Source: Eubacteriales bacterium (GTDB lineage Bacteria; Bacillota; Clostridia; Lachnospirales; Lachnospiraceae). Taken from it: a DNA stretch of 62,881 bases. Each line of letters begins with the position of its first letter. Position 1 is the stretch's first letter. Of this stretch, positions 19,459-29,452 are shown in pieces. Position numbers and translations under genes: made by a program. The stretch lies in assembly GCA_030536755.1 (NCBI GenBank), contig JAUNPJ010000012.1, forward strand, positions 1 to 62,881, written 5' to 3'. The notes under the pieces are model-generated. The model made no database searches. It had not been told where the DNA came from and worked only from the letters and a program-made list of their open reading frames with translations.

Positions 19459-19487
19459 TTGACTTGCATGGGGGAAACTGCTACAAT
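19459..19487 (+). promoter_or_regulatory. nrdD promoter
   Basis: TTGACT (19459-19464), 17 bases, TACAAT (19482-19487). No obvious NrdR box pair was identified by eye in the short leader. Confidence 0.75.
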
Positions 19488-19546
19488 ATCCCATGTACCA
19501 CAAATTTGAGATGCGATAGACAAAACAAAAGGGGGCTAATAAGATC

Positions 19547-21913
19547 ATGTTTCAAGTGCTGAAAAGAGACGGTGAAATTGCAGATTTTGAGATGAAAAAG
19601 ATTACAGGTGCCATTGAGAAGGCATTTGCTGCGAAAGATAAACAATACAGTCAGGATATGATGGATTTGCTGGGGCTTCACGTAACAGCAGATTTTCAGA
19701 AGAAAATCAAGGATGGAAAGATTGCTGTCGAGGACATTCAGGACAGCGTGGAAAATGTGCTGATTCAGGCCGGTTATTCTGATGTGGCGAAGGCTTACAT
19801 TTTGTATCGGAAACAGAGAGAGAAAGTCCGCAACATGAAATCTACAATTCTGGATTATAAAGAAATTGTCAACAGCTATGTAAAGGTGGAGGACTGGCGT
19901 GTGAAGGAAAACTCTACCGTCACGTATTCCGTTGGCGGTCTGATTTTGAGCAATTCCGGTGCTGTAACTGCCAACTACTGGCTTTCTGAGATTTATGACG
20001 ATGAGATTGCCGAGGCGCATAGAAATGCGGATATCCACATTCACGATCTGTCTATGCTGACGGGGTATTGTGCCGGATGGTCATTAAAACAGCTCATCAA
20101 AGAAGGTCTGGGAGGAATCAAGGGAAAGATTACTTCAGCACCTGCAAAGCATTTGAGTGTTTTGTGCAACCAGATGGTAAATTTCCTGGGAATCATGCAG
20201 AATGAATGGGCTGGTGCACAGGCATTTTCTTCGTTTGATACGTATCTGGCACCATTTGTAAAAGCAGATAATCTGTCTTACCAGGAAGTAAAAAAATGCA
20301 TCGAGTCTTTTGTATACGGTGTGAATACGCCGAGCCGCTGGGGAACACAGGCTCCATTTTCTAATATTACACTGGACTGGACCGTGCCAAATGATCTTGC
20401 AGAGCTTCCGGCCATTGTAGGCGGCAAAGAGATGGATTTTAAATATAAAGACTGTAAGAAAGAGATGGATATGGTAAACAAGGCCTTCATTGAAGTTATG
20501 GTGGAGGGTGATGCAGAGGGAAGAGGATTCCAGTATCCGATTCCGACTTACTCCATTACCTCTGATTTTGACTGGTCGGATACAGAAAACAACCGTCTGC
20601 TGTTTGAGATGACATCCAAGTACGGAACACCATATTTTTCCAATTATATCAACAGTGATATGGAGCCGAGCGATGTGCGCAGTATGTGCTGCCGTCTTCG
20701 TCTGGATCTTCGCGAACTGCGCAAAAAGACAGGTGGATTTTTCGGCTCTGGTGAGAGTACAGGATCAGTCGGTGTTGTGACGATCAATATGCCGAGAATC
20801 GCATATCTGTCGAAGACACCGGAAGAGTTTTACCGCAGACTGGACCATTTGATGGATGTTTCAGCCCGCTCTTTGCATATCAAGCGTCAGGTGATCACAA
20901 AACTTCTCGACGAAGGATTGTATCCATATACAAAACGTTATCTTGGCAGTTTTGATAATCATTTTTCCACTATCGGTCTGATCGGTATGAACGAAGTGGG
21001 ATTAAATGCGTGCTGGCTTGGCCGCGATCTGACCGATGAGCGCACGCAGGCATTTACCAAAGAGGTCCTCAATCATATGAGAGAAAAACTTTCTGACTAT
21101 CAGGTAGAATATGGGGATCTCTATAATCTGGAGGCTACACCGGCAGAGTCCACAACGTATCGTCTGGCAAAACATGACAGAGAACGCTGGCCGGATATCC
21201 GTACAGCGGGAAGCAAGGGAGATACGCCTTATTATACAAACAGTTCTCATCTGCCGGTGGAATACACAAGTGATATTTTTGATGCGCTGGATATTCAGGA
21301 TGATCTGCAGACTCTGTATACATCCGGAACCGTATTCCATGCGTTTATTGGTGAAAAGCTTCCGGACTGGAAAGCTGCTGCTGCGCTGGTAAGAAAAATT
21401 GCGGAGAATTATAAGCTCCCCTATTATACAATTTCTCCGACTTATTCGGTATGCGCAGACCACGGTTACATTGCGGGAGAACATTTTACCTGTCCGGTCT
21501 GTGGAAAGCCGGCTGAAGTATACAGCCGTATTACCGGTTATTATCGCCCGGTACAAAACTGGAATGATGGAAAGACACAGGAGTATAAAAATCGTACATT
21601 ATACGACATCGCCGGTTCGAAGCTGAAAAAGGAAGATCATATCAGCAGGGTAACGATTACGCAGGATGAGATCAAAACAGAGGCGACTGAGACAGAGAAA
21701 TTCCTGTTTACGACAAGCACCTGTCCGAACTGCAAAGTCGCAAAGGCGATGCTGAAGGGTCAGGAAATACAGGTCATTGATGCGGAAGCACATCCGGATA
21801 TGGCACGCAGATACGGAATTATGCAGGCACCGACACTGGTGATCACAGATGGAGAGCATATGCAGAAGTATGTCAACACATCGAATATTCAAAGATATGT
21901 AGAGCAGCAGTAG
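19547..21913 (+). CDS. nrdD: Anaerobic ribonucleoside-triphosphate reductase with C-terminal thioredoxin-like domain
   Basis: 788 aa, class III reductase making dNTPs without oxygen. ATP-cone at 1-95 (VLKRDGEIADFEMKKI), large barrel, zinc cysteines CADHG near 636 and CPVCG near 650, and glycyl-radical loop SRITGYYRPVQNW near 660. Beyond the usual end, residues about 715-788 form a thioredoxin/glutaredoxin-like domain with redox motif TSTCPNCK and cis-Pro APTLVI, presumably the attached reductant. The activase nrdG, usually adjacent, is not in this window. Confidence 0.95.
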   Translation: MFQVLKRDGEIADFEMKKITGAIEKAFAAKDKQYSQDMMDLLGLHVTADFQKKIKDGKIAVEDIQDSVENVLIQAGYSDVAKAYILYRKQREKVRNMKSTILDYKEIVNSYVKVEDWRVKENSTVTYSVGGLILSNSGAVTANYWLSEIYDDEIAEAHRNADIHIHDLSMLTGYCAGWSLKQLIKEGLGGIKGKITSAPAKHLSVLCNQMVNFLGIMQNEWAGAQAFSSFDTYLAPFVKADNLSYQEVKKCIESFVYGVNTPSRWGTQAPFSNITLDWTVPNDLAELPAIVGGKEMDFKYKDCKKEMDMVNKAFIEVMVEGDAEGRGFQYPIPTYSITSDFDWSDTENNRLLFEMTSKYGTPYFSNYINSDMEPSDVRSMCCRLRLDLRELRKKTGGFFGSGESTGSVGVVTINMPRIAYLSKTPEEFYRRLDHLMDVSARSLHIKRQVITKLLDEGLYPYTKRYLGSFDNHFSTIGLIGMNEVGLNACWLGRDLTDERTQAFTKEVLNHMREKLSDYQVEYGDLYNLEATPAESTTYRLAKHDRERWPDIRTAGSKGDTPYYTNSSHLPVEYTSDIFDALDIQDDLQTLYTSGTVFHAFIGEKLPDWKAAAALVRKIAENYKLPYYTISPTYSVCADHGYIAGEHFTCPVCGKPAEVYSRITGYYRPVQNWNDGKTQEYKNRTLYDIAGSKLKKEDHISRVTITQDEIKTEATETEKFLFTTSTCPNCKVAKAMLKGQEIQVIDAEAHPDMARRYGIMQAPTLVITDGEHMQKYVNTSNIQRYVEQQ

Positions 21914-21941
21914 GTGCAGCTGTCTGCTTGTGTAAGAAGAA

Positions 21942-21984
21942 TAGACAAGCCCTTATCTTCATGTTATAATTTTGAAGATAAGGG
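21942..21984 (+). promoter_or_regulatory. Promoter of murT overlapping a hairpin
   Basis: TAGACA (21942-21947), 17 bases, TATAAT (21965-21970). The -10 lies in the loop of CCCTTATCTTCA (21950-21961) / TGAAGATAAGGG (21973-21984), which is followed by a T-rich tract and can end nrdD transcripts. Confidence 0.6.
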
Positions 21985-22013
21985 TTAGTTTTATTTTAAA
22001 GAGAGGAAAAAAC

Positions 22014-23354
22014 ATGAGACTGCGTAGAATGCTTGCAATCTGGGCGGCCCGTTTCGCGGGATTTGCCTGTAAAAAAATGGGGCGCCAGGGTGTAACCTGG
22101 GCGGGAAAAATAGCCTTGAAGCTGGACCCCAATATATTAAAAACGCTGGCAGGACAGGTACGGAAGGATATTTTTGTGACCTGTGGAACCAACGGTAAGA
22201 CAACAACCAACAATATGCTCTGTGCGGCGTTGGAGAAAGAAGGATATAAAGTAGTATGCAACCATACAGGCTCGAATATGCTCAATGGAGTGGTGGCTGC
22301 CTTTGCGCTGGCTGCCGGGCTTGGTGGAAATCTTGATGCGGATTATGCCTGCATTGAGGTGGACGAGGCTTCCACAAGAAGAATTTTTCCGCATTTTAAA
22401 CCAGACTATATGGTGCTTACCAATCTGTTTCGTGACCAGCTGGACCGTTACGGAGAAATTGATATCACGATGAATATTCTGAAAGAAGTGATGCAGTCAG
22501 CGCCGAAAATGAAAATCATTGTCAACGGTGATGATGCATTGTCTGCGTTTCTTGCCATGGACAGCGGAAATCCCTATGTGACATACGGAATCAGTGAACA
22601 GGTGATCGATGACAAGGAGTCCCATGAGATTCGCGAGGGACGTTTCTGTAAAAAATGTGGTGCAAGACTGGAGTACCGATTTTATCATTACAGCCAGCTT
22701 GGCGATTATGCATGTACAGGCTGTGATTTCAAAAGACCGCCCATTGATTTTGATGCCACAGATGTGCGGGTGGGAGACCAGCTTGCTTTTCGGGTAGAGG
22801 GACATCCGATTGCTGCCAATTACAAAGGTTTTTACAATGTTTACAATATTCTGGCTGCTTACGCTGCAGGGCGCACAGCCGGACTTTCGATGGAACATTT
22901 TAACGATATGTTAAAGGCGTTTAATCCGGAAAACGGTCGTATGGAGCAGTTTCGGATCAAAGGATGCGGAATCGTACTGAATCTGGCAAAGAATCCGGCA
23001 GGTTTCAACCAGAATATTTCGGCAGTCATGCAGGATGATGCCAAAAAAGATCTGATCATTGTTATCAACGACAATGCACAGGATGGAACGGATATCTCCT
23101 GGCTGTGGGATGTCGATTTTGACCGTTTCCGGGATGCCAATGTCAATTCGATTACGGTCAGCGGCATTCGTTGTCAGGATATGCGTCTTCGCCTGAAGTA
23201 TGTAGATATTCCGTCCATGCTGGAGGAGGATGTAGAGACAGCAATCCGTAAACGTGTGGAGGATGGCTGTGGAAATCTGTATGTGCTGGTCAATTATACG
23301 GCACTGTTTAGTACGAGAAATGTGTTGAAAAAGATAGAGGGGGAGAAAGCATGA
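22014..23354 (+). CDS. murT: Lipid II isoglutaminyl synthase, MurT subunit
   Basis: 446 aa Mur-ligase-like protein that with GatD amidates the D-Glu of lipid II. ATP loop VTCGTNGKTTTNN near 56; Zn-ribbon insert with CKKCG near 211 and CTGC near 233; DUF1727 C-terminal domain with NPAGFNQ and DNAQDGTDISWLWD near 325-365. ATG 22014 has GAGAGGA upstream. ATGA overlap with gatD. Confidence 0.95.
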   Translation: MRLRRMLAIWAARFAGFACKKMGRQGVTWAGKIALKLDPNILKTLAGQVRKDIFVTCGTNGKTTTNNMLCAALEKEGYKVVCNHTGSNMLNGVVAAFALAAGLGGNLDADYACIEVDEASTRRIFPHFKPDYMVLTNLFRDQLDRYGEIDITMNILKEVMQSAPKMKIIVNGDDALSAFLAMDSGNPYVTYGISEQVIDDKESHEIREGRFCKKCGARLEYRFYHYSQLGDYACTGCDFKRPPIDFDATDVRVGDQLAFRVEGHPIAANYKGFYNVYNILAAYAAGRTAGLSMEHFNDMLKAFNPENGRMEQFRIKGCGIVLNLAKNPAGFNQNISAVMQDDAKKDLIIVINDNAQDGTDISWLWDVDFDRFRDANVNSITVSGIRCQDMRLRLKYVDIPSMLEEDVETAIRKRVEDGCGNLYVLVNYTALFSTRNVLKKIEGEKA

Positions 23355-24070
23355 AAATAACGATTGGACATTTATACCCCGATTTGCTGAATCTTTACGG
23401 AGACAGAGGAAATATTGCCTGTTTGATGAAACGATGCCAGTGGAGAGGCATTGAGGCGGAGACAATCGAGTTTGAGAGCGACGATGCGATTGATTTTTCA
23501 AAGCTTGATATTGTCCTTCTCGGAGGCGGATCAGACAGAGAGCAGATGCTGGTCTGTGAGAAACTGAAAGTAATTCAGAAGAATTTTAAGGCATATGTGG
23601 AGGACAACGGCGTTGTCATTGCTGTATGCGGAGGATACCAGCTTCTTGGAAATTATTATAAAACGGAAGAAGGCACGATTGAGGGACTGCATCTGGTAGA
23701 CCTGTATACAGAGCAGGGAGAAGGACGGCTCATTGACAACATTGTGATTCAGAGTGATTTGTTTGAACTTCCGGTAGTTGGTTTTGAGAACCATGGAGGC
23801 CGCACGTACATCAACGATAATCAGCCGTTTGGAAAGGTACTGTATGGTTCCGGCAATACCGGAGAATCCGGTTATGAGGGCGTGGTCTACAAAAATGTGA
23901 TCGGAACGTATCTTCATGGACCGCTGCTTCCCAAAAATCCACAGGTATGCGACTGGCTCATCCAAAGAGCGCTGGAGCGCAAATATGGAGCGGTTGAGCC
24001 GCTGGCACCGTTGGATGACAGCTGGGAGCTGGAGGCAAATGCGTATATTTGCAATCGTTTTCTGAAATAA
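23351..24070 (+). CDS. gatD: Lipid II isoglutaminyl synthase, GatD glutaminase subunit
   Basis: 239 aa glutamine amidotransferase-like subunit supplying ammonia to MurT. HLYPDLLNLYGDRGN at the start, nucleophile Cys in AVCGGYQLLG near 92, and the His of GTYLHGPLLPKNP near 190. Translationally coupled to murT. Confidence 0.95.
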   Translation: MKITIGHLYPDLLNLYGDRGNIACLMKRCQWRGIEAETIEFESDDAIDFSKLDIVLLGGGSDREQMLVCEKLKVIQKNFKAYVEDNGVVIAVCGGYQLLGNYYKTEEGTIEGLHLVDLYTEQGEGRLIDNIVIQSDLFELPVVGFENHGGRTYINDNQPFGKVLYGSGNTGESGYEGVVYKNVIGTYLHGPLLPKNPQVCDWLIQRALERKYGAVEPLAPLDDSWELEANAYICNRFLK

Positions 24071-24098
24071 AGATATCAAACAGGACAGGGGTGATTAT

Positions 24099-24959
24099 AT
24101 GTTAAAACAGCTGTTTGGCCGGGGACAGAAACCGCCGGCGATTTCAAAATCCGGAGAGCCCAATCCTTTTGTGGAACTGTACCAGCAGGGAAAAGCCTGG
24201 GCAGCAGAGCACAAGGAGGAAGGCAGACGAATTGTTATTTCCCATGGAAAGGTAAAACTGGTGGGGTATTATTACAGCCAGGGAACAGACAAGACGGTGA
24301 TTTTCGTTCACGGTTTTGGATCTAGTTATCTGGAACGGCTGGCAAATGCGCAGTTGTATTATAACAGAGGATTTAATATTTTGACTGCCATCTGCCGCGG
24401 TCACGGAGAGAGCGGCGGAGAGTACCGGACGATGGGCTACAAAGACAGCGAAGATGTCGTGTGCTGGGCAAATTATCTGGCACACAAAGAAAATCAGAAG
24501 CAGATCATTCTGGATGGTGTTTCTATGGGAGGTGCTTCGGTGATAGCTGCCAGTGGCAATCAAAATCTTCCCAAAGAAGTAAAAGGCATTGTTTCAGACT
24601 GTGCATTTACTTCTATAGAAGAGATTATTCGATTCCATCTGAAAAAATCGCTGCCGTTTGTTCCGGATTTTCTGATTCTTCCTTTGCTCAATTTGGTCAG
24701 TCAGAAGAAATACGGGATTTCCCTGAGGCGCAATTCACCGATGGAACAGGTAAAACATGCCAGAGTGCCGCTGCTGTTTATTCACGGTGTGGATGACACG
24801 TTTGTTCCTTATGAGATGGGAAGAACACTGAATATGTATTGTGCTTCGCAGTCTTCTCTGGCATCCGTCAAAGGCGCAGGACACGGAGAGGCCTGTCTTG
24901 TGGATCCGAAGGGATATGATGAGGCAATCAGTATGTTTCTGGATACAATTTTGGAATAA
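24099..24959 (+). CDS. Alpha/beta hydrolase (serine aminopeptidase S33-like)
   Basis: 286 aa. Oxyanion region VIFVHGFGSSY near 69, nucleophile elbow DGVSMGGAS near 140, acid HGVDDTFVP near 230 and catalytic His in GAGHGEA near 265: a complete triad. A short N-terminal tail without a clear signal peptide suggests a cytoplasmic or weakly anchored enzyme. Substrate unknown. Follows gatD by 28 bases and ends before a strong terminator. Confidence 0.85.
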   Translation: MLKQLFGRGQKPPAISKSGEPNPFVELYQQGKAWAAEHKEEGRRIVISHGKVKLVGYYYSQGTDKTVIFVHGFGSSYLERLANAQLYYNRGFNILTAICRGHGESGGEYRTMGYKDSEDVVCWANYLAHKENQKQIILDGVSMGGASVIAASGNQNLPKEVKGIVSDCAFTSIEEIIRFHLKKSLPFVPDFLILPLLNLVSQKKYGISLRRNSPMEQVKHARVPLLFIHGVDDTFVPYEMGRTLNMYCASQSSLASVKGAGHGEACLVDPKGYDEAISMFLDTILE

Positions 24960-25066
24960 TGCTTCTGCAAATTTCAGAGAGTACCGATGTATTGTGTAAA
25001 ATAAGGCAGGTATCCGGAAAGAAGTATGCACATGCGTACTTGTACATATTATATAGAAATGAAAAT

Positions 25067-25107
25067 AAAGCTCTGTATCTGGCTGAAGGTCAGATACAGA
25101 GCTTTTT
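25067..25107 (+). terminator. Terminator between hydrolase and sugar-transport operon
   Basis: AAAGCTCTGTATCTG (25067-25081) pairs with CAGATACAGAGCTTT (25091-25105), then TTTTT. Confidence 0.9.
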
Positions 25108-25211
25108 GTTGTTTATATACGAAAAAAGTACGGTTTTTCCGCTTTTTTGTTAAATTATGAACAATGGTACAAGAATGTTCAAAAAATGTACATAAAATGG
25201 AACTTGTGCCA

Positions 25212-25431
25212 ACAAGTACATACAAGTTGTCGATAAAAAGAGAAAAAACCATACAACTTTTTGAGAAAGATGCTGTACAAGTTATTGACAGAATAAGGAT
25301 ATGGATGTATAATTTGCTCATAAAAGCGGATGAGATTATAAAGATAATTAAAAAAATGCACAAAAAAGATTTGTAATCTTCATACCGTAAAAAATGAACA
25401 AATTATGAACAAATAATTTGTAAGTACAAGT
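25212..25431 (+). promoter_or_regulatory. Promoter and AraR-like operators of the sugar importer
   Basis: Consensus promoter TTGACA (25285-25290), 17 bases, TATAAT (25308-25313). Downstream, ATTTGTAAGTACAAGT (25416-25431) matches 14 of 16 positions of the known AraR operator ATTTGTACGTACAAAT and sits between promoter and start codon, where a repressor would block elongation. A weaker copy ACAAGTACATACAAGT is at 25212-25227, and GTACAAG half-site at 25275-25281. The rest of the 480-base gap shows nothing else I can support. Confidence 0.7.
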
Positions 25432-25455
25432 AAATTTATAATGGGAGGAAACAAA

Positions 25456-26604
25456 ATGAAGAGAAGAGTATTAAGCCTGTTACTTGGTACAGCAATGGTA
25501 TCCAGCATGCTTGTTGGATGCGGCGGAAGTGGGGACGCAGCAGCAACAGACAGCGCAGCAACAGAGGAAAGCACAGACACTGCAGAAGCTGGTGGAGAGG
25601 GTGGCACCATTGGTCTTGCGATGCCGACACAGTCTTCTGAGCGTTGGATCAACGACGCTGCAAACATGCAGAAACAGCTGGAAGAAAAAGGATACAAAGT
25701 AGAAGTTCAGTTCGCAGAGGACGATGTACAGCAGCAGGTATCCCAGATTGAGAACCTGATCGCAAAAGACGTTGACTGTCTGGTAGTTGCAGCGGTTGAC
25801 TCTTCTGCTCTTGTAAATGCTCTGGCACAGGCAAAAGAGAAAGAAATCCCGGTTATCGCATATGACCGTCTGCTGATGGATACAGATGCTGTTTCCTACT
25901 ATGCAACATTCGATAACAAAGGTGTAGGAACGAAGATTGGTGAGTACATCAAAGAGAAGAAAGAGCTTGACAAGGCAAAAGAAGCTGGTGAGTCTTATAC
26001 CATCGAGTTCTTCATGGGATCTCCGGATGATAACAATGCGCTCTTCTTATACAATGGTATTATGGAAGTTCTGCAGCCATATCTGGATGACGGCACACTG
26101 GTATGTAAATCCGGAAGAACCTCTTTCGATGATACATGTATCTTAAGATGGTCTCAGGAGACAGCTCAGAAAAACTGTGAAGATATTCTGACAGCAAACT
26201 ATGCAAAAGAAGATCTGGATATCGCTTGTACCGCATTTGACGGATTTGCTTACGGTGTTCGTTCCGCTCTGGAAGGTGCAGGATACAGCAAAGACAATAC
26301 AGACAGCAAAGTATGGCCTCTGGTTACAGGACAGGATGCTGAGCTGATGGCTACTAAGAACATCATTTCAGGATATCAGACAATGTCTATTTACAAAGAC
26401 ACCCGTCTTCTGGCTGAGAAATGTGTATCCATGGTTGATGCCTGCCTGAAAGGCACAGAGCCGGAAATCAACGATACAGAGCAGTATGACAACGGCAAAC
26501 TCGTAGTTCCTTCTTATCTGTGTGAGCCACAGGCTGTAGATAAAGACAACTACAAAGAACTGTTAGTTGACAGCGGATACTATACAGAGGATCAGCTGAA
26601 ATAA
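25456..26604 (+). CDS. chvE: Sugar-binding lipoprotein, ChvE type
   Basis: 382 aa. Lipoprotein signal with lipobox LVGC, then a low-complexity A/T/E linker (about 25-50), then a periplasmic-binding fold of the ribose/xylose class (IGLAMPTQSSERWINDA, AYDRLLMDTDAVSYY, YTIEFFMGSPDDNNA). This class binds aldoses such as arabinose, xylose, galactose. First gene of the importer; ATG 25456 follows GGGAGG. The AraR-like operator favours arabinose or a similar sugar. Confidence 0.88.
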   Translation: MKRRVLSLLLGTAMVSSMLVGCGGSGDAAATDSAATEESTDTAEAGGEGGTIGLAMPTQSSERWINDAANMQKQLEEKGYKVEVQFAEDDVQQQVSQIENLIAKDVDCLVVAAVDSSALVNALAQAKEKEIPVIAYDRLLMDTDAVSYYATFDNKGVGTKIGEYIKEKKELDKAKEAGESYTIEFFMGSPDDNNALFLYNGIMEVLQPYLDDGTLVCKSGRTSFDDTCILRWSQETAQKNCEDILTANYAKEDLDIACTAFDGFAYGVRSALEGAGYSKDNTDSKVWPLVTGQDAELMATKNIISGYQTMSIYKDTRLLAEKCVSMVDACLKGTEPEINDTEQYDNGKLVVPSYLCEPQAVDKDNYKELLVDSGYYTEDQLK

Positions 26605-26618
26605 AGAAGAACTCATAA

Positions 26619-26646
26619 GACGGGCGGCGGCAAAAAAGCTGCCGTC
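26619..26646 (+). other. Intercistronic hairpin between binding protein and ATPase genes
   Basis: GC-rich stem GACGG...GGC / GCTGCCGTC with loop AAAAAA, followed by CATCTTTT. It likely acts as a partial terminator or mRNA stabiliser that keeps the binding protein more abundant than the membrane parts, as is usual in such operons. Confidence 0.6.
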
Positions 26647-26688
26647 CATCTTTTATGAAAAGAAAAAATAAAAGGAGTGAGGAGAAGA

Positions 26689-28239
26689 ATGTCTGAAATT
26701 ATATTGGAGATGAATCACATCACAAAAGCATTCTCAAGTGTGAAAGCTCTGGATGATGTAAATCTGAAAGTGCGCAAAGGCGAGATTCACGCCCTCTGTG
26801 GTGAGAACGGTGCCGGAAAATCAACATTGATGAATGTTTTGTCTGGTGTGTACCCTTATGGAACGTATGAGGGCGATATCGTATACAAGGGCGAGACCTG
26901 CCAGTTCCATAAGATCAAAGACAGTGAGTCAAAAGGCATTGTAATCATCCATCAGGAGCTGGCGCTCAGCCCGTATCTTTCCATTGCCGAGAACGTATTT
27001 ATGGGCAATGAGAGAACTACTGGAAAAGGTATCATCAACTGGACAGAGACAAGAAGTAAGGCGAAAGAAGTTCTTGCAAAAGTTGGTCTGCAGAATGAAG
27101 ATATCAATGCGCCGATCAACACCCTTGGTGTTGGAAAGCAGCAGCTGATCGAGATTGCAAAAGCCATGGCAAAAGATGTAGAGCTTTTGATTCTGGATGA
27201 GCCGACAGCTGCTCTGAATGACGAAGAGAGTGCACAGCTTCTTGAAATCATGCTTGATCTGAAAAAACATGGAGTTACTTCTATCATTATCTCGCACAAA
27301 CTGAATGAGATCAGTTATGTTGCAGATGCGATTACCGTTATCCGTGACGGACATACGATCGAGACACTCACAAAAGGCGTGGATGACTTCAGTGAGGACA
27401 GAATCATTAAGGGAATGGTAGGTCGTGAGCTGACAAACCGTTATCCGGAGCGAGTAGATTGTCCGATCGGAGACGTTATTTTTGAAGTAAAGAACTGGAA
27501 TGTATACAATCCGGAAGATTCCAGCAGACAGATGCTCAAAGACATCAACATTAAAGTAAGAGCGGGAGAAGTAGTTGGTCTTGCAGGTCTGATGGGTGCC
27601 GGACGTACCGAATTTGCCATGAGTGTGTTTGGTCATTCTTATGGAAGCAGAATCTCTGGTGAGGTATACATGCATGGCAAGAAAGTAAGCACAAAGACCG
27701 TAAGAGAAGCCATCAACAACAAGATTGCTTACACATCGGAAGACCGTAAAACATATGGTCTTGTATTGATTGATGATATCAAACATAACATGACTATGGC
27801 TGCCATGAGAGATTATTTCTCCAAAAACGGTATTGTAAATGCAAACGAAGAAATTCTCGCGGCAGAGGAATATAAGAAACGTATCAATGTAAAATCCAAT
27901 TCTATTAACCAGGCTGTCGGTTCTCTTTCCGGTGGTAATCAGCAGAAGGTTGTATTGGCAAAATGGATGCTGACACAGCCGGATGTATTAATCCTGGATG
28001 AGCCTACCCGTGGTATTGACGTAGGTGCAAAATATGAAATTTACTGCGTAATTAATGAACTTGCAAAAGCTGGTAAGGCAGTGATCGTAATCTCTTCTGA
28101 AATGCCGGAAGTTATTGGTACCTGTGACAGAGTTTATGTGCTGAACGAAGGCGAGATCGCCGGTGAGCTGAACAAAGAGGAACTGTCTCAGGAGAGAATT
28201 ATGAAGTGCATTATGCAGCATAATGGGAAAGGAGAATAA
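26689..28239 (+). CDS. mmsA: Multiple-monosaccharide ABC transporter ATPase (GguA/MmsA)
   Basis: 516 aa with two ATPase halves. First: Walker [11 protein letters not shown] near 36, [14 protein letters not shown], Walker [12 protein letters not shown] near 165. Second: degenerate [10 protein letters not shown] near 303, [13 protein letters not shown] near 407, [13 protein letters not shown] near 428. Double-ATPase architecture is typical of ribose/xylose-type importers. ATG 26689 follows AAAGGAGTGAGGAG. Confidence 0.93.
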   Translation: MSEIILEMNHITKAFSSVKALDDVNLKVRKGEIHALCGENGAGKSTLMNVLSGVYPYGTYEGDIVYKGETCQFHKIKDSESKGIVIIHQELALSPYLSIAENVFMGNERTTGKGIINWTETRSKAKEVLAKVGLQNEDINAPINTLGVGKQQLIEIAKAMAKDVELLILDEPTAALNDEESAQLLEIMLDLKKHGVTSIIISHKLNEISYVADAITVIRDGHTIETLTKGVDDFSEDRIIKGMVGRELTNRYPERVDCPIGDVIFEVKNWNVYNPEDSSRQMLKDINIKVRAGEVVGLAGLMGAGRTEFAMSVFGHSYGSRISGEVYMHGKKVSTKTVREAINNKIAYTSEDRKTYGLVLIDDIKHNMTMAAMRDYFSKNGIVNANEEILAAEEYKKRINVKSNSINQAVGSLSGGNQQKVVLAKWMLTQPDVLILDEPTRGIDVGAKYEIYCVINELAKAGKAVIVISSEMPEVIGTCDRVYVLNEGEIAGELNKEELSQERIMKCIMQHNGKGE

Positions 28240-28244
28240 TAGAA

Positions 28245-29414
28245 ATGGAAAATAAAAAAACTGTAAATCTTGATTTAAAACAATATGGTATGGTGGGCGC
28301 CCTGATTATCATTTTCTTCCTGTTTTACTTTTTATCACACGGCGCAAATGCAACTCCTACAAACATTAACAACCTGGTAATGCAGAATGGTTACGTAGTA
28401 ATCCTTGCAACCGGTATGTTATTCTGCGTATTGACTGGTAACGTTGACCTTGGTGTTGGTTCTGTCGTTGCTCTTTCTGGTGCAGTATCTGCTCTTTTAG
28501 TTGTAGATAAAGGTATGCCAATCATCGTTGGTATCATTGCTGCACTCGTTGTTGGTTTACTGGTTGGTGTATTCGCAGGATTCTTTATTTCCATGCTGGA
28601 TATCCCGCCTTTCGTAGTAACACTGGCAACCATGCTGATGGGTCGTGGTCTTACATATACAATCGCTCAGGCCCGTACAATCGGACCTCTTCCGGAAGGA
28701 TACAGCAAACTTGGTGCAGGATTCCTTCCAACTGTAAAAATCCCATTTGGCGACGGAACTCTTGATCTGGTATGTGTCGTTCTCGCAATTGTTGCTTCCG
28801 TACTGATTGTTCTGTCTGAGTTAAAGACAATCAAAACAAACAACAAATATGGATTTGCAAACGTTGTTGCATGGCAGCTCATCGTAAAAAATGTAATCAT
28901 TCTGGCAATCGCATGGTTCTTCTTCATGAGTCTTGGAAGATACAATGGTATTCCGATTCAGCTGGTAATCATGGCTGCTCTGGTAGGAATTTATCACTTT
29001 ATCGCAAGTAAAACAGTAGCTGGACGTCAGGTATATGCGCTTGGTGGTAATGCAAAAGCAGCACGTCTGTCTGGTATCAATACAAAGAAAGTATTCTTCT
29101 GGGTATATGCAAACATGGGTCTTCTTGCAGGTGTTGCAGGTATCGTTCTGACAGCACGTAATGCTTCCGCAACCCCAAAAGCCGGTGACGGTTTTGAGTT
29201 GGATGCAATCGGTTCCTGTTACATCGGTGGTGCAGCAGCAGCCGGTGGTGTTGGTACAATCATTGGTGCCGTAGTTGGAGCTCTTGTAATGGGTGTTCTG
29301 AACAATGGTATGTCCCTGATTGGATGGTCTACCGATATCCAGAAAGTAGTAAAAGGTCTGGTACTTCTTGGTGCGGTTACACTTGATATCGTGACAAAGA
29401 AGAAAAAAGGTTAA
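28245..29414 (+). CDS. mmsB: Multiple-monosaccharide ABC transporter permease (GguB/MmsB)
   Basis: 389 aa, about ten hydrophobic segments. Conserved TGNVDLGVGS near 64 and GGNAKAARLSGIN near 266 (ATPase contact loop) are typical of the BPD_transp_2 permeases. Follows the ATPase by 5 bases. Confidence 0.93.
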   Translation: MENKKTVNLDLKQYGMVGALIIIFFLFYFLSHGANATPTNINNLVMQNGYVVILATGMLFCVLTGNVDLGVGSVVALSGAVSALLVVDKGMPIIVGIIAALVVGLLVGVFAGFFISMLDIPPFVVTLATMLMGRGLTYTIAQARTIGPLPEGYSKLGAGFLPTVKIPFGDGTLDLVCVVLAIVASVLIVLSELKTIKTNNKYGFANVVAWQLIVKNVIILAIAWFFFMSLGRYNGIPIQLVIMAALVGIYHFIASKTVAGRQVYALGGNAKAARLSGINTKKVFFWVYANMGLLAGVAGIVLTARNASATPKAGDGFELDAIGSCYIGGAAAAGGVGTIIGAVVGALVMGVLNNGMSLIGWSTDIQKVVKGLVLLGAVTLDIVTKKKKG

Positions 29415-29452
29415 TGATTTTGCCTGAGTAGAACAAGAAAAAGGGGAAAAAT

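Noticed and set aside
25164-25376. 70-codon frame in the leader of the sugar operon
   Set aside because: AT-rich, no RBS, overlaps the promoter TTGACA/TATAAT and operators, so regulatory DNA explains the region better.
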